Below are positions 31,982-41,208 of a stretch of 50,312 bases of DNA, piece after piece. A program made the translations under genes and the position numbers. The stretch's first letter is position 1; each line of letters opens with the position of its first letter. The notes under the pieces were generated by a model. The model saw nothing but the letters and a program-made list of their open reading frames with translations. It had not been told where the DNA came from and searched no databases. Source of the DNA: Phocaeicola plebeius DSM 17135 (GTDB lineage: Bacteria; Bacteroidota; Bacteroidia; Bacteroidales; Bacteroidaceae); the NCBI RefSeq assembly GCF_000187895.1, contig NZ_DS990120.2, positions 1-50,312 of the forward strand. The letters are read 5' to 3'.

Positions 31982-33541
31982 ATGGAAGAAAAGAAAAAAT
32001 TTGAAGCTTTGCAATATAGTTATGAAAATGCCGGACAATTCCGAGCAATAGCAGCAATTCTTGGATATTCAGAAGAATATCGGAATGGTGATATTACCTT
32101 TTCCAAAGGTAATGAAACATATACTTATCCACTGAATACACTTAAACTTGGCAATTTAGGAGATAATAGAGAATCTTTATTAGAGCAATCTAAAGAAAGA
32201 ATAATCAGTTTCTTTGATAAAGAACAAGCTAGCAATAATTTCCAAGAATATAGCCAATATTTACGAGAAAACCACAATGTTGCAATTATAAAATGGGATG
32301 ATATAAAACAAGGTACTAACAAGAATGAAGGATATAAAGACGGATTTACAGTCATTGACCTTGAAAATAAAATTGCATATAAAGGAGAAGACCTTTATCG
32401 ATATGCTTATGAACAAAACCAAACCCTAGATGGTAAAGGTTCATATGTTGATATAGACTGGAACAAGTTTAATGAAGTAGGAGTTAAACCGGAAAATTTA
32501 AGCCCCGAAGATATTGCAAACATCAAAAATGGGAAAAAAACAGGTATGCTAAATTTTTCCATTGAAGATACTCCCGGTAATAGAACACTTCTAGACAATG
32601 AAAAAGTGTCTTATAAAACAGAAAATGGAAAACTCCATTTTGAGGGGAAAGCAACAACTCTTAAATATATAACAGCCGAGAATACACCTGAAAATAAATC
32701 TAAATTAAAAACCAACGAAATTGATTTCAAAGAAGAAGGTAAACGCATCAAAATTGATGGTATCAATGCTAGAAAACTAGCAATCGCAGCTATTACAGTA
32801 GTTTACCCAATCGCTGGGATTGCTATCTTGCTCATTCCTAAACGACAAGAAATAAAAAATGATTTATCCTTTACTAAGGATGAAATAAAAGCCCTAAAAG
32901 CTGATAATGTCGTAGTAAAGACTAATTCAAAAGGAGAAAGAACATTGCACCAACGTGACAAAGATACTAATGAGATAGTATCAATAAAAGCAAAAGACAT
33001 TCATATTCCCCAAAAACTTGGAGGAATAGAGCTTACTCCTATGCAGCAAGAAAATCTCAAAAATGGAAAAGAAATTACCATTGTAAACGAGGAACTAAAC
33101 AAAGCTGCAAAAGTAAAACTAGATTTGAATGCCAGAAATGGATTATCAATCAAAGATGCAAATACTATAGAAATTAAAGCGACTGAAAAGAAAGAACAAA
33201 CAATAGGGAAAGAAAGATATATATCTGATAAAGAAAGATTAGAGTTTGTAGCCCAAAAAGGAGCTAAAGGGATTGATGAAATTTTTAAAGATAAACCCAC
33301 CGAAATGGCTGCCTTTTTAGAGAAACATAAACTTTCTAAAGATTATGCTTCTTACAAGGAAGTAGAAAAAACATATTCCAGCTCTAGGGAAGCTACTAAA
33401 CAAACTGTCGGAGAACAAATATCTACCCAAATGGATAAAATAGATAGTTCTATTAAAGCAACAGCGAAGCAAGAAGCATCTATTCTCGGATATGGTAGAA
33501 CCTACGGAAAAAATAATGATACTCCAACAATGAAACTATAA
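31982..33541 (+). CDS. Large DUF3945-type repeat protein
   Basis: 519 residues, starting 1 bp after the previous gene. It contains at least three units related to those in the upstream protein (G-V-K-P-E-N-L-S-P-E-D, F-T-K-D-E-I-K-A-L-K, G-I-E-L-T-P-M-Q-Q-E-N) and one hydrophobic stretch (about 265-282, I-T-V-V-Y-P-I-A-G-I-A-I-L-L-I-P). Cytoplasmic, possibly DNA-associated. Confidence 0.7.
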   Translation: MEEKKKFEALQYSYENAGQFRAIAAILGYSEEYRNGDITFSKGNETYTYPLNTLKLGNLGDNRESLLEQSKERIISFFDKEQASNNFQEYSQYLRENHNVAIIKWDDIKQGTNKNEGYKDGFTVIDLENKIAYKGEDLYRYAYEQNQTLDGKGSYVDIDWNKFNEVGVKPENLSPEDIANIKNGKKTGMLNFSIEDTPGNRTLLDNEKVSYKTENGKLHFEGKATTLKYITAENTPENKSKLKTNEIDFKEEGKRIKIDGINARKLAIAAITVVYPIAGIAILLIPKRQEIKNDLSFTKDEIKALKADNVVVKTNSKGERTLHQRDKDTNEIVSIKAKDIHIPQKLGGIELTPMQQENLKNGKEITIVNEELNKAAKVKLDLNARNGLSIKDANTIEIKATEKKEQTIGKERYISDKERLEFVAQKGAKGIDEIFKDKPTEMAAFLEKHKLSKDYASYKEVEKTYSSSREATKQTVGEQISTQMDKIDSSIKATAKQEASILGYGRTYGKNNDTPTMKL

Positions 33542-33545
33542 TATT

Positions 33546-34655
33546 ATGCTAACATTTGACGATTATAAGGCTAAAATATCCATCATTCAAATACTTGAAG
33601 ATTTAGGATATAAACAAGACATTAGCAAAGGAAAGGTTTCGCCTGTTTTTAAACTGACAGACGGAGCAGGTAACAAGTTGGATGAAATCATCATCAAGAA
33701 TCCTCATAGTGTACAAGAACACTACTATGATAGGAATTATAAAGGTGGAGATTTAATTCAGTTCATCAAAAATCATATTAACGACTTCCCACAATTCCAA
33801 CATCAAAATACATTTGTGCGAATCAATATGATTTTAGGACATTACGCAAATGAGCCTTATAGTCCTAAATATGAAGCATTCAAAGTTGTAAAAGCAGAAA
33901 ACAAATCTTTTGACAGAGATAGATATAAAGAATTTCCTACTACACTCGCTGATTTAAGATTTCTCACAAATGAAAGAAATATAAATCATCAAGTCGTAGA
34001 AAAGTTTCTACCATTTATCACAAGGGTTAAAGACTTACAAGGAAACGGCAATTATTATAATATAGGTTTTCCCTATATTAATCCAAAAGATAAAGACAAC
34101 AAAGTAACAAATTACGAATTAAGAAACTATGGATTCAAAGGAATGGCTGCCGGAGGTGATAAAAGTAACTCGCTTTGGATTGCTGATTTTTGCCCACACC
34201 CCCAAATGGCAAAACATATATACTTTGCAGAATCCGCTTTAGATGCTATGAGCTTCTATCAGCTCAATGCTAACAAAATCAAATTAGAAGAAAGTGTTTT
34301 TTGTAGTGTAGGAGGGTACATTTCAGTTAATCAAATAAAAAACACTTTATTGCGATACCCACAAGCTAAAGTACATACCTGTTTTGATAATGATTTAAAC
34401 GGTAATTTGTATGACATTAAAGTGTCTGGAATCATTAGTAATACAGAAATGACAATAAAAGAAAATAAAGATGATGTGCTGTTTAAAACTAAGGGTAGAG
34501 AATTCACTATTAACAAAAATGACGTTTCACTAGAAAGTTTTAGGGAAAAAAGCAAAATAATAGCTCCTATGATTTCTCATAAAGCAGAAAAAGCAAAAGA
34601 TTTCAATGAAATTCTAATGAAACAACATGAACAAAAAAAAAGTATTAAGTTATGA
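33546..34655 (+). CDS. Toprim-domain primase-like protein
   Basis: 369 residues. The N-terminal part resembles DUF3991-type domains of mobile elements. The Toprim core is visible as F-A-E-S-A-L-D-A-M-S (conserved Glu) and T-C-F-D-N-D-L-N-G (Asp-x-Asp). Such proteins are thought to prime the transferred strand. It overlaps the next gene by 4 bp. Confidence 0.8.
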   Translation: MLTFDDYKAKISIIQILEDLGYKQDISKGKVSPVFKLTDGAGNKLDEIIIKNPHSVQEHYYDRNYKGGDLIQFIKNHINDFPQFQHQNTFVRINMILGHYANEPYSPKYEAFKVVKAENKSFDRDRYKEFPTTLADLRFLTNERNINHQVVEKFLPFITRVKDLQGNGNYYNIGFPYINPKDKDNKVTNYELRNYGFKGMAAGGDKSNSLWIADFCPHPQMAKHIYFAESALDAMSFYQLNANKIKLEESVFCSVGGYISVNQIKNTLLRYPQAKVHTCFDNDLNGNLYDIKVSGIISNTEMTIKENKDDVLFKTKGREFTINKNDVSLESFREKSKIIAPMISHKAEKAKDFNEILMKQHEQKKSIKL

Positions 34656-35155
34656 ATGATGGAACAAACATAGCTTCTGATGATATTATATTAAAGCCTA
34701 AATTCCGATATTGGTTAATGAAGAATTTCCTTTTAATCACATTAGCGATTTTCGTATTCATTTTTAGTAAATATATAAGAGAACATGAATTATTAAAATT
34801 TATCAGTGGAACGATATTAGTATTGTTGATATTTATAATTTTCTACAGATATATTTCAATGTTACTTTGTACAAAATGGATTATAACTAGAGAGCAAATA
34901 AAAATATATCAAGGAGTGCTTTCAAAAAGGATTAACTACATAGAATTATATCGTGTATATGATTATGAAGAAAAGCAAAGTTTTATCCAGTCTTTAATAA
35001 ACAACACCAATATCTACATTTATTCTGGCGATAAATCAACACCAGAACTACTGATGAATGGTCTTAAAGCTAATAGTGATATAATTCAAACCATCAGAAA
35101 TAGAGTAGAAGAACAAAAAAAGAAAAAAGGAATATATGAATTTACAAACAGATAA
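34652..35155 (+). CDS. Membrane protein with bacterial PH-like domain
   Basis: 167 residues: two membrane helices (about 27-44 and 50-67) followed by W-I-I-T-R-E-Q-I-K-I-Y-Q-G and R-V-Y-D-Y-E-E-K-Q, the pattern of YdbS/bPH_2 proteins. Start overlaps the Toprim gene (ATGA). Role in the plasmid unknown. Confidence 0.7.
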   Translation: MNDGTNIASDDIILKPKFRYWLMKNFLLITLAIFVFIFSKYIREHELLKFISGTILVLLIFIIFYRYISMLLCTKWIITREQIKIYQGVLSKRINYIELYRVYDYEEKQSFIQSLINNTNIYIYSGDKSTPELLMNGLKANSDIIQTIRNRVEEQKKKKGIYEFTNR

Positions 35156-35159
35156 TGAT

Positions 35160-35843
35160 ATGAAAAGAGTGCTTTTATTTTTTTCCCTAATGTTACTGTT
35201 AGGCAACATAAAAGGACTAGCACAATCTATTGTCATTGACCCGGTAATGATTGGAACATTGGTTTATTCCCATCAGGAGCAACAAGGTGTATTGAAAGAC
35301 ATACAAAGTGAGGAAACAAAAATCCGCAACTTTCAAATTTTAATCCAACAAAAAATGAATCAAATTCAATCCTTACAGGAGAAGACATACAACTATCTTT
35401 CTACAGTTAATGCAGTTGTGAAAAATGGAAAAGATATTATTTATGCTTCAACCTTAGCTAGAGACATAGCTAAATACCAATCCGAAGCAGCTAAATATGC
35501 AGTTGGAGACCCTAAATTATTAACCATAATTGCAAAAACAGAGTATGAGCTTATCAGTCGAAGTGTAGATTTAATGATATACATAAACAATATAGCATTG
35601 CAAGGCGGTGAAAAAAATCTTATGGATAATAAGCAAAGGATAGATTTATGTATTCATGTGGTCAATGAACTTAGACGAATGCGAGGACTTGCATACGCTG
35701 TATGCCGACAAATGAAATCCGCTAAAAGGGCTGGAGTACTAAAAACACTTGTACCCGGACAATTTAAATATGTAAATAGTGGGAAACAAAAAGTAGATAA
35801 TATTTTAAACGGTATTAAATGGATTAGTAAAGGAGGATATTAA
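35160..35843 (+). CDS. Second TraI-like (DUF4141/VirB5-like) exported protein
   Basis: 227 residues from the ATG at 35160. The mature part is clearly homologous to 20128-20802, with N-L-M-D-N-K-Q-R-I-D, N-E-L-R-R-M-R-G and A-Y-A-V-C-R-Q-M-K. The signal peptide differs from that paralogue and instead matches, base for base over 37 bp, the start of the gene at 20804. It may provide an alternative pilus-tip or recognition subunit. Confidence 0.75.
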   Translation: MKRVLLFFSLMLLLGNIKGLAQSIVIDPVMIGTLVYSHQEQQGVLKDIQSEETKIRNFQILIQQKMNQIQSLQEKTYNYLSTVNAVVKNGKDIIYASTLARDIAKYQSEAAKYAVGDPKLLTIIAKTEYELISRSVDLMIYINNIALQGGEKNLMDNKQRIDLCIHVVNELRRMRGLAYAVCRQMKSAKRAGVLKTLVPGQFKYVNSGKQKVDNILNGIKWISKGGY

Positions 35844-36680
35844 ATGGATAATGATACAATCAAAGATTTAGGCTTATGCCCTATTTGCCAGAAAGGACAC
35901 ATAATGAAAGGCAGTTTAGGATATTCCTGTAATTACTTCAAAAACATGAATGACAAATGTACATTTAATATTTATCATTCATATTGGGGAAAAGAGATTA
36001 CAGAAGAAATAGCCAGGCAATTAATAACAACAGGGAAAACAGATATATTTCATGACTTCCATAATAAAAAAGGAGTTCCTTTTTCTGCATATCTGACTAT
36101 CGAAAATGGAATCGTTATTCCTTCTTTCGTAAATGAAGTATTAGAAACTCCGTGTCCTGTGTGTGGTAGAGAAATTGAAATTTTACTAAATGGATATGCT
36201 TGTAAAGGGTATTCACAAAAGGACAAGGACAACAACAGAGTTTGTAACCTCTATATACCCAAAACTATTGCACAAAGAGAAATACCATTGGAAGCAGCAG
36301 AAATACTTGCCAGAGGAAAAAAAACACCGTTTATGACTGGATTTAAATCAAGAGAAGGAAATGATTTTTCTTCACGGCTGGTTCTAACAGAGAACTTAGA
36401 TATTTCTTTTGACAATACATTGTGTAAGTGTCCTAAGTGTGGAGGAAACTTATATATAAACAAAAAAGCCTATAATTGTTCCAACTATAGAAATGAAGCC
36501 ATAAAATGTGATTTTGTCATTTGGCGTGAAATGTCAGGACGTTCTATAACTCCCGAAGAAGCAATAGAACTTTGCGAGAAAAAAGAAACACCTGTGTTAA
36601 CTGGATTTCATGATAAAAACGGGCAACCGATGGAAAGAAAGCTTGTACTGAACGATGATTTTAAAATAAAACTAATATGA
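35844..36680 (+). CDS. Stand-alone triple zinc-ribbon protein (topoisomerase C-terminal type)
   Basis: 278 residues with three repeats, each with C-P-x-C or C-x-C-P-x-C and a second Cys pair (near residues 10-32, 103-131, 192-222), and each followed by T-P-V/F-x-T-G-F-type strands. This arrangement is found at the C-terminus of Bacteroidetes topoisomerases, but no catalytic domain is attached. It probably binds single-stranded DNA. Overlaps the next gene (ATGA). Confidence 0.75.
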   Translation: MDNDTIKDLGLCPICQKGHIMKGSLGYSCNYFKNMNDKCTFNIYHSYWGKEITEEIARQLITTGKTDIFHDFHNKKGVPFSAYLTIENGIVIPSFVNEVLETPCPVCGREIEILLNGYACKGYSQKDKDNNRVCNLYIPKTIAQREIPLEAAEILARGKKTPFMTGFKSREGNDFSSRLVLTENLDISFDNTLCKCPKCGGNLYINKKAYNCSNYRNEAIKCDFVIWREMSGRSITPEEAIELCEKKETPVLTGFHDKNGQPMERKLVLNDDFKIKLI

Positions 36681-37030
36681 AAATAGAATTTATAATTTAT
36701 AGCCATTTTTTTAAAGAGAGAGGAATGAAGGTAAAGGGTGATTGGAATTTTCCGCATCTTCCAAGGATAGGCGAAGAAATTTCACCTCACATTATAATGT
36801 TTCAGAATGAATTTACCTATCAAAATTTATTAGAATATCTAACAGATGAAGCTAAAAGTGATTTTAATAAATTCAATGATGGTGAAGATGATTTAGAAGG
36901 GAATTTTAAAGCATGGGTATATGATGTTATCTGTGAGGTCAATATAGTTGAATCAATACATTATAGACCAGATACAGAAGACTATACCCAAATTATTCCT
37001 GAAATTTGTTTAAGTGATTTAAGTAATTAA
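36677..37030 (+). CDS. Small protein, paralogue of 37317-37583
   Basis: 117 residues. L-P-R-I-G-E-E-I and a C-terminal V-Y-D-V-I-C-E-V pattern recur in the protein two genes on (V-P-R-V-G-E-K-I), so the two are related. No further family recognised. Confidence 0.6.
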   Translation: MKIEFIIYSHFFKERGMKVKGDWNFPHLPRIGEEISPHIIMFQNEFTYQNLLEYLTDEAKSDFNKFNDGEDDLEGNFKAWVYDVICEVNIVESIHYRPDTEDYTQIIPEICLSDLSN

Positions 37031-37041
37031 ATATTATTGAT

Positions 37042-37320
37042 ATGCAAATGAATAAGACTGATTTAATCAAAATGGTTGCTGAAAAGGCAAATAAACCAAC
37101 AAAAGAAGTAGCAGAAATAATTGATAGTTTTTTCAAAGAATTATCTCAAAATCTAAGAGAAAAAGATGTTTCTATAAAAGATTTTGGTACTTTCAAAAAG
37201 ATTATTCAGCCAGCTCGGATAGCTAGAAATCCGGCAACTGGAGAACCTGTAGAAGTTCCAGAAAAGGAAGTTGTTAAATTTAAGCCGTCCAAAAATATAC
37301 TAAACATGAAATGGCTATGA
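37042..37320 (+). CDS. HU/IHF-family DNA-binding protein
   Basis: 92 residues, complete HU fold: N-K-T-D-L-I-K-M-V-A at the start, D-F-G-T-F-K-K and the arm motif A-R-N-P-A-T-G-E-P, then V-K-F-K-P-S. It bends DNA and may serve relaxosome, replication or the invertase (Hin-type systems use HU). Stop overlaps the next start (ATGA). Confidence 0.9.
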   Translation: MQMNKTDLIKMVAEKANKPTKEVAEIIDSFFKELSQNLREKDVSIKDFGTFKKIIQPARIARNPATGEPVEVPEKEVVKFKPSKNILNMKWL

Positions 37321-37583
37321 TAGAAATAAACATCCATATTCCTATAGATGGTGTGAACAATATTTCTATACCAATCCAATTACCTGTAGTTCCAAGGGTT
37401 GGAGAAAAGATTTATCTATCTGACAAACAAATAAATAATTTGATAAGTCTATTAGAAGAAGAATATTACCACAATCCACAAACAGAAGAATGGAAAGAAT
37501 CAATAAGACGGTTCACCAATATTGAGGAAGTAGCATATAATGCTGCAAATGGAACGATACACATTGAATTATCAACTATTTAA
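37317..37583 (+). CDS. Small protein, paralogue of 36677-37030
   Basis: 88 residues from the ATG at 37317, chosen because it overlaps the HU stop. Beta-rich; V-P-R-V-G-E-K-I-Y-L matches the related gene upstream of HU. Function unknown. Confidence 0.6.
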   Translation: MIEINIHIPIDGVNNISIPIQLPVVPRVGEKIYLSDKQINNLISLLEEEYYHNPQTEEWKESIRRFTNIEEVAYNAANGTIHIELSTI

Positions 37584-37593
37584 AAGAAACAAT

Positions 37594-38037
37594 ATGAAAA
37601 AGTATTTATCATTAGTAATGATTGGTTTAAGCCTTATGTTGTCTGGATGCAATAAAGACGATAACAACGACCCTGATACTCCACCTACAGGAGATACAGG
37701 AAAAGTACGTTATGAAGCTACCGTAAGCGACCCAGAAAATTTCAAACTTCTAATACATTATACAGTAGGAGTAGATATTTCTTCCGAAGCTCCCGAAGAA
37801 GCTGCCAAAGAAACTATTGTAGAAAGTCCATTCACATTTGAGCAAGAAGCCAAACAAGGAACATATTTATGGCTATCTGCCTACCCTATACCTAAAGATG
37901 AAGAAAACCTTGAAAATTTACAGCTACCTAAGACAGTCGAAGTAAAAATTTTTATTGATGATAAGCTGCATAAGTCTAACAGTGGTGAAAATTATGCAAT
38001 GGTTCAACATATATTCGGACAGGAAAATTACCAGTAG
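37594..38037 (+). CDS. Small lipoprotein
   Basis: 147 residues from the ATG at 37594, which starts a classic signal peptide with lipobox L-M-L-S-G-C (Cys19), followed by an Asp/Asn-rich linker. The rest is a probable beta-sandwich. No family recognised; possibly a surface or exclusion factor. A repeat fragment begins 2 bp after its stop. Confidence 0.7.
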   Translation: MKKYLSLVMIGLSLMLSGCNKDDNNDPDTPPTGDTGKVRYEATVSDPENFKLLIHYTVGVDISSEAPEEAAKETIVESPFTFEQEAKQGTYLWLSAYPIPKDEENLENLQLPKTVEVKIFIDDKLHKSNSGENYAMVQHIFGQENYQ

Positions 38038-38039
38038 AA

Positions 38040-38149
38040 TTGATACCTTTTCTGCCTGCACTGGAGAGAAACCGGGAAGGTATTTGATACCGTACTTTTC
38101 CGGGTTCTGCCCGGCATGGACGATAAGAGAACATTATTATGATACCAAA
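38040..38149 (-). repeat. GGTATCA repeat R5 (fragment)
   Basis: Part of the first unit (three TGATACC motifs with the CCGGG/CCCGG hairpin), inverted. It is cut at a module boundary on the left, directly after a lipoprotein stop codon. Truncation exactly at TGATACC repeats the modular pattern of the family. Confidence 0.75.
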
Positions 38150-38160
38150 AAATAAAAACC

Positions 38161-38196
38161 AATACCACTCTCACTGCATAAAAGAGTGGTATTTTC
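38161..38196 (+). terminator. Terminator after the lipoprotein operon
   Basis: Perfect 10-bp stem AATACCACTC/GAGTGGTATT with a 13-nt loop and a T-run. Ends the 31261-38037 gene series. Confidence 0.8.
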
Positions 38197-38211
38197 ATTT
38201 GAATTAATAAA

Positions 38212-38436
38212 ATGAAAGACCAAAAAAGATTATTACACAAGTGCCTATTAGAAGACATTCCAGCTTTTGTAATATGCGGAACAGATATTTGTTCCGTCCA
38301 AGCAATGGAAGCATATTACCAGATAGCAGTAGAAAAAGGTTGCAATAGCAATTTTTTAGAAGACTTGAAATTAGCTATAGAAGATTTCAAGGCTTTTCAA
38401 TGTGAGGAACCTGAAAAAGTTAAAATACCCGATTAA
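38212..38436 (+). CDS. Small protein before the coupling protein
   Basis: 74 residues, helical with three Cys (K-C-L-L-E, V-I-C-G-T-D-I-C). Lies 3 bp before the coupling-protein gene, so co-expressed. Not recognised. Confidence 0.6.
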   Translation: MKDQKRLLHKCLLEDIPAFVICGTDICSVQAMEAYYQIAVEKGCNSNFLEDLKLAIEDFKAFQCEEPEKVKIPD

Positions 38437-38439
38437 ATC

Positions 38440-40395
38440 ATGGAAGAAAGCAAAGAATTACAAAAACTATATGGATTCATGCAAGCATTCATTTATATAA
38501 CTGTTTGCATAGAGATTCTACTATTTGTTCATTTTCCCTTTAGTGAACAAATTATGCCCTTATTATCAAAAATGGCAAAAATTCCTATCTATTCTAATAT
38601 TCTTTATAGTAAACTATTTACATTCTTTATTATAATGGTTACTTGCATTGGAACACGTTCAAAAAAGGATTTAGAATTAGACCCGACTAAACAAATCATT
38701 TTTCCTTTAATCTTTGGATTCATAATGTTCTTTGGAAGTATATGCTTTCTTTTCTTTAAAGAAAAAGGAGAAACTAGTTTAGAATGGTATAATATAGCTT
38801 ACATTATACTATCAATAATTGGAGCGACATTAATAAATTCAGCTCTAGATAACATTTCCAAACGTATTAAATCAAACTTTATGAAAGATAGATTTAATAT
38901 AGAGAATGAAAGCTTTGAACAATCTAAAGACAAGGTAGAAACAGAATTCTCTGTCAATATTCCGATGAAGTTTTTCTACAATAGAAAGTGGCATAATGGG
39001 TGGCTGAATATATGTAACTGTTTTCGTGGAACTTTCGTAATAGGAACGCCTGGAAGTGGTAAATCTTTTTCTGTTATAAATTCTTTTATAAGACAACATT
39101 CAGCTAAAGGATTTGCAGAAGTTGTTTACGACTTCAAATTTCCTGAACTTGCCAAAATTGCATATTATAATTATCAAAAGAACAAGCAATTAGGAAAAAT
39201 ACCAAGTAATTTCAAGTTCAATGTCATTAATTTTTCTGATATTGAATATAGTAGAAGAATAAACCCATTGAAACGAGAATATATAGAAATCCTAGCAGAT
39301 GCAACAGAAACGGCAGAAGCATTATATGAGAGTTTACAAAAAGGCGACAAAGGAAGTGGAGGTAATAGCGATTTTTTTAAAACATCAGCAGTAAACTTGT
39401 TAGCAGCTTCTATTTATTTTTGGTCTAGATACGAGAATGGCAAATATTCAGATTTACCGCATGTACTGGCTTTCCTTAATCAAGAATATGACGTACTTTT
39501 TAAAGTCCTCTTTTCCGAACCTGAATTAAAATCACTAGTTTCCCCATTTGAAGCTGCATATAAATCAGGAGCAGTGGACCAATTAGAAGGACAGATGGCA
39601 AGTCTAAAAGTACAGTTATCAAGACTGGCTACTAAAGAATCTTTTTGGGTATTTAGTGGCAATGATTTCAATTTAAAAGTATCAGATAAAAAAGACCCTA
39701 GTTATCTTATCATTGCAAATAACCCTAAAACACAAAGCATGAATAGTGCTTTAAATGCACTTATCATTAACCGATTAACTAGACTTGTCAATACAAAAGG
39801 TAACTACCCTACTTCAATCATAGTAGATGAATGTCCCACATTATATTTTTATCAACTTGCAACACTACTTTCTACTGCACGTAGCAATAAGGTTTCAATT
39901 TGTTTGGGATTACAGGAACTACCGCAATTAGAAGAACAATACGGCAAAGCTACCGCAAAAACTATAACTTCTATTATAGGTAACACTTTATCCGGGCAAG
40001 CTAAAGCTCCTGAAACTTTAGATTGGCTACAAAAACTATTTGGAAAAGTTAAGCAAGTAAAAGAAGGTGTTACTATCAGAAGAAACGAAACAACAATTAA
40101 TATGAATGAACAAATGGATTTTGTTATCCCGGCATCCAAAATATCTTCATTACAAGCTGGTACATTAGTAGGGCAAGTTGCATTAGATTTTGGACAAGAA
40201 GATAATTTTCCAACAGCGATGTACCATTGCAAAACCAATTTAGATTTAAAAAAAATTAAGAAAGAAGAAGAAGCCTACAAAGAACTGCCAAAAGTATATA
40301 ACTTTGGGACAGCAGATAATAGAGAGAAATTACTGCAAAAAAACTTTAAGAGAATATACGACGAAGTAGAAACAGTAATAGAACAATATGTATAA
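38440..40395 (+). CDS. VirD4/TraG-type coupling protein (T4CP)
   Basis: 651 residues. The N-terminal 150 residues hold several membrane helices, then Walker A GTPGSGKS near 202 and Walker B S-I-I-V-D-E-C near 462, with the G-L-Q-E-L-P-Q-L motif following. This is the ATPase that brings relaxosome to the channel, called MobC or TraG in Bacteroidetes literature. It overlaps the next gene by 8 bp. Confidence 0.88.
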   Translation: MEESKELQKLYGFMQAFIYITVCIEILLFVHFPFSEQIMPLLSKMAKIPIYSNILYSKLFTFFIIMVTCIGTRSKKDLELDPTKQIIFPLIFGFIMFFGSICFLFFKEKGETSLEWYNIAYIILSIIGATLINSALDNISKRIKSNFMKDRFNIENESFEQSKDKVETEFSVNIPMKFFYNRKWHNGWLNICNCFRGTFVIGTPGSGKSFSVINSFIRQHSAKGFAEVVYDFKFPELAKIAYYNYQKNKQLGKIPSNFKFNVINFSDIEYSRRINPLKREYIEILADATETAEALYESLQKGDKGSGGNSDFFKTSAVNLLAASIYFWSRYENGKYSDLPHVLAFLNQEYDVLFKVLFSEPELKSLVSPFEAAYKSGAVDQLEGQMASLKVQLSRLATKESFWVFSGNDFNLKVSDKKDPSYLIIANNPKTQSMNSALNALIINRLTRLVNTKGNYPTSIIVDECPTLYFYQLATLLSTARSNKVSICLGLQELPQLEEQYGKATAKTITSIIGNTLSGQAKAPETLDWLQKLFGKVKQVKEGVTIRRNETTINMNEQMDFVIPASKISSLQAGTLVGQVALDFGQEDNFPTAMYHCKTNLDLKKIKKEEEAYKELPKVYNFGTADNREKLLQKNFKRIYDEVETVIEQYV

Positions 40396-40774
40396 CATTA
40401 CATTACCAATTTTAGGCACAAGGTTAAAGCAAATCCGAGAGCATATAGGATATTCCCAAGCTCAATTAGCAGAACAGCTGAACTGTAAACAAAATGCGAT
40501 TTCAAATCTTGAACTAGGAAAAGGGGGCAGCCTAAAACTTTTATTTCAAGTGCTGAATTTTTATTCTAACTATGTTTTTATAGATTTAATATTTAGTGAA
40601 AAGTTTTATCTGATTTCTAATACAGAAGAAGATGAAGCGCAAAAAGCCAATTATAATTCTGTTATAATAGAAATTATAAGACAATCAGAAAAAAACTATG
40701 AGGATGCTATGTCAAACGCTAAAAAAGAGCTAGAAGCTAATCTTCAAAAAGCCATCAATTTATTACAGCCCTAA
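40388..40774 (+). CDS. XRE-family transcriptional regulator
   Basis: 128 residues. The N-terminal helix-turn-helix is R-L-K-Q-I-R-E-H-I-G-Y-S-Q-A-Q-L-A, with Q-N-A-I-S-N-L-E-L-G as recognition helix. The C-terminal half is a charged coiled coil. Co-transcribed with the coupling protein; it may control transfer or copy number. Confidence 0.82.
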   Translation: MYNITLPILGTRLKQIREHIGYSQAQLAEQLNCKQNAISNLELGKGGSLKLLFQVLNFYSNYVFIDLIFSEKFYLISNTEEDEAQKANYNSVIIEIIRQSEKNYEDAMSNAKKELEANLQKAINLLQP

Positions 40775-40780
40775 TAAAAT

Positions 40781-40810
40781 AAAAGAGAGTACAAAATACT
40801 CTCTTTTATT
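40781..40810 (+). terminator. Terminator after the XRE gene
   Basis: Perfect stem AAAAGAGAGTA/TACTCTCTTTT with a 5-nt loop and trailing TATTTT. Confidence 0.85.
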
Positions 40811-40836
40811 TTCCAATATTACTTTAAAGAATTTGT

Positions 40837-41116
40837 GATACCTATTCTTTTGGAGTTCTGGCACTGATGGGCGTATATAGCATGATGAAATGATACCGAA
40901 TTATCGTCCCTGGTACACCCTGAAGAACTCCTTTTTGATACCAAATACAAAAAGCTGCTGGAAGCCGGACACAAAGAATTGATACCATAAAACTATAGGG
41001 AAAAAGAAGAAGGACAAAATGCCATATTATATATAAATAATATGAATATGTGATTAATATCCTTCACTCCCCGAAACCCAGAAAGAGCAACACGAGAATC
41101 TTCTTTTCCCTATGTC
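40837..41116 (-). repeat. GGTATCA repeat R6 (degenerate)
   Basis: Second unit, shortened AT-rich spacer and the first bases of the first unit, inverted, with many base changes. It fills most of the gap 40811-41208; the remainder shows nothing convincing. Being the most divergent full-length unit, it may be the oldest copy. Confidence 0.7.
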
Positions 41117-41208
41117 CATTTCATAAAAATGATACCAGTATAATAACAAATACTTATAATATGAAAAGAGAGCATCCAAATACATACCTTTTAACAATAC
41201 AATCGAAA

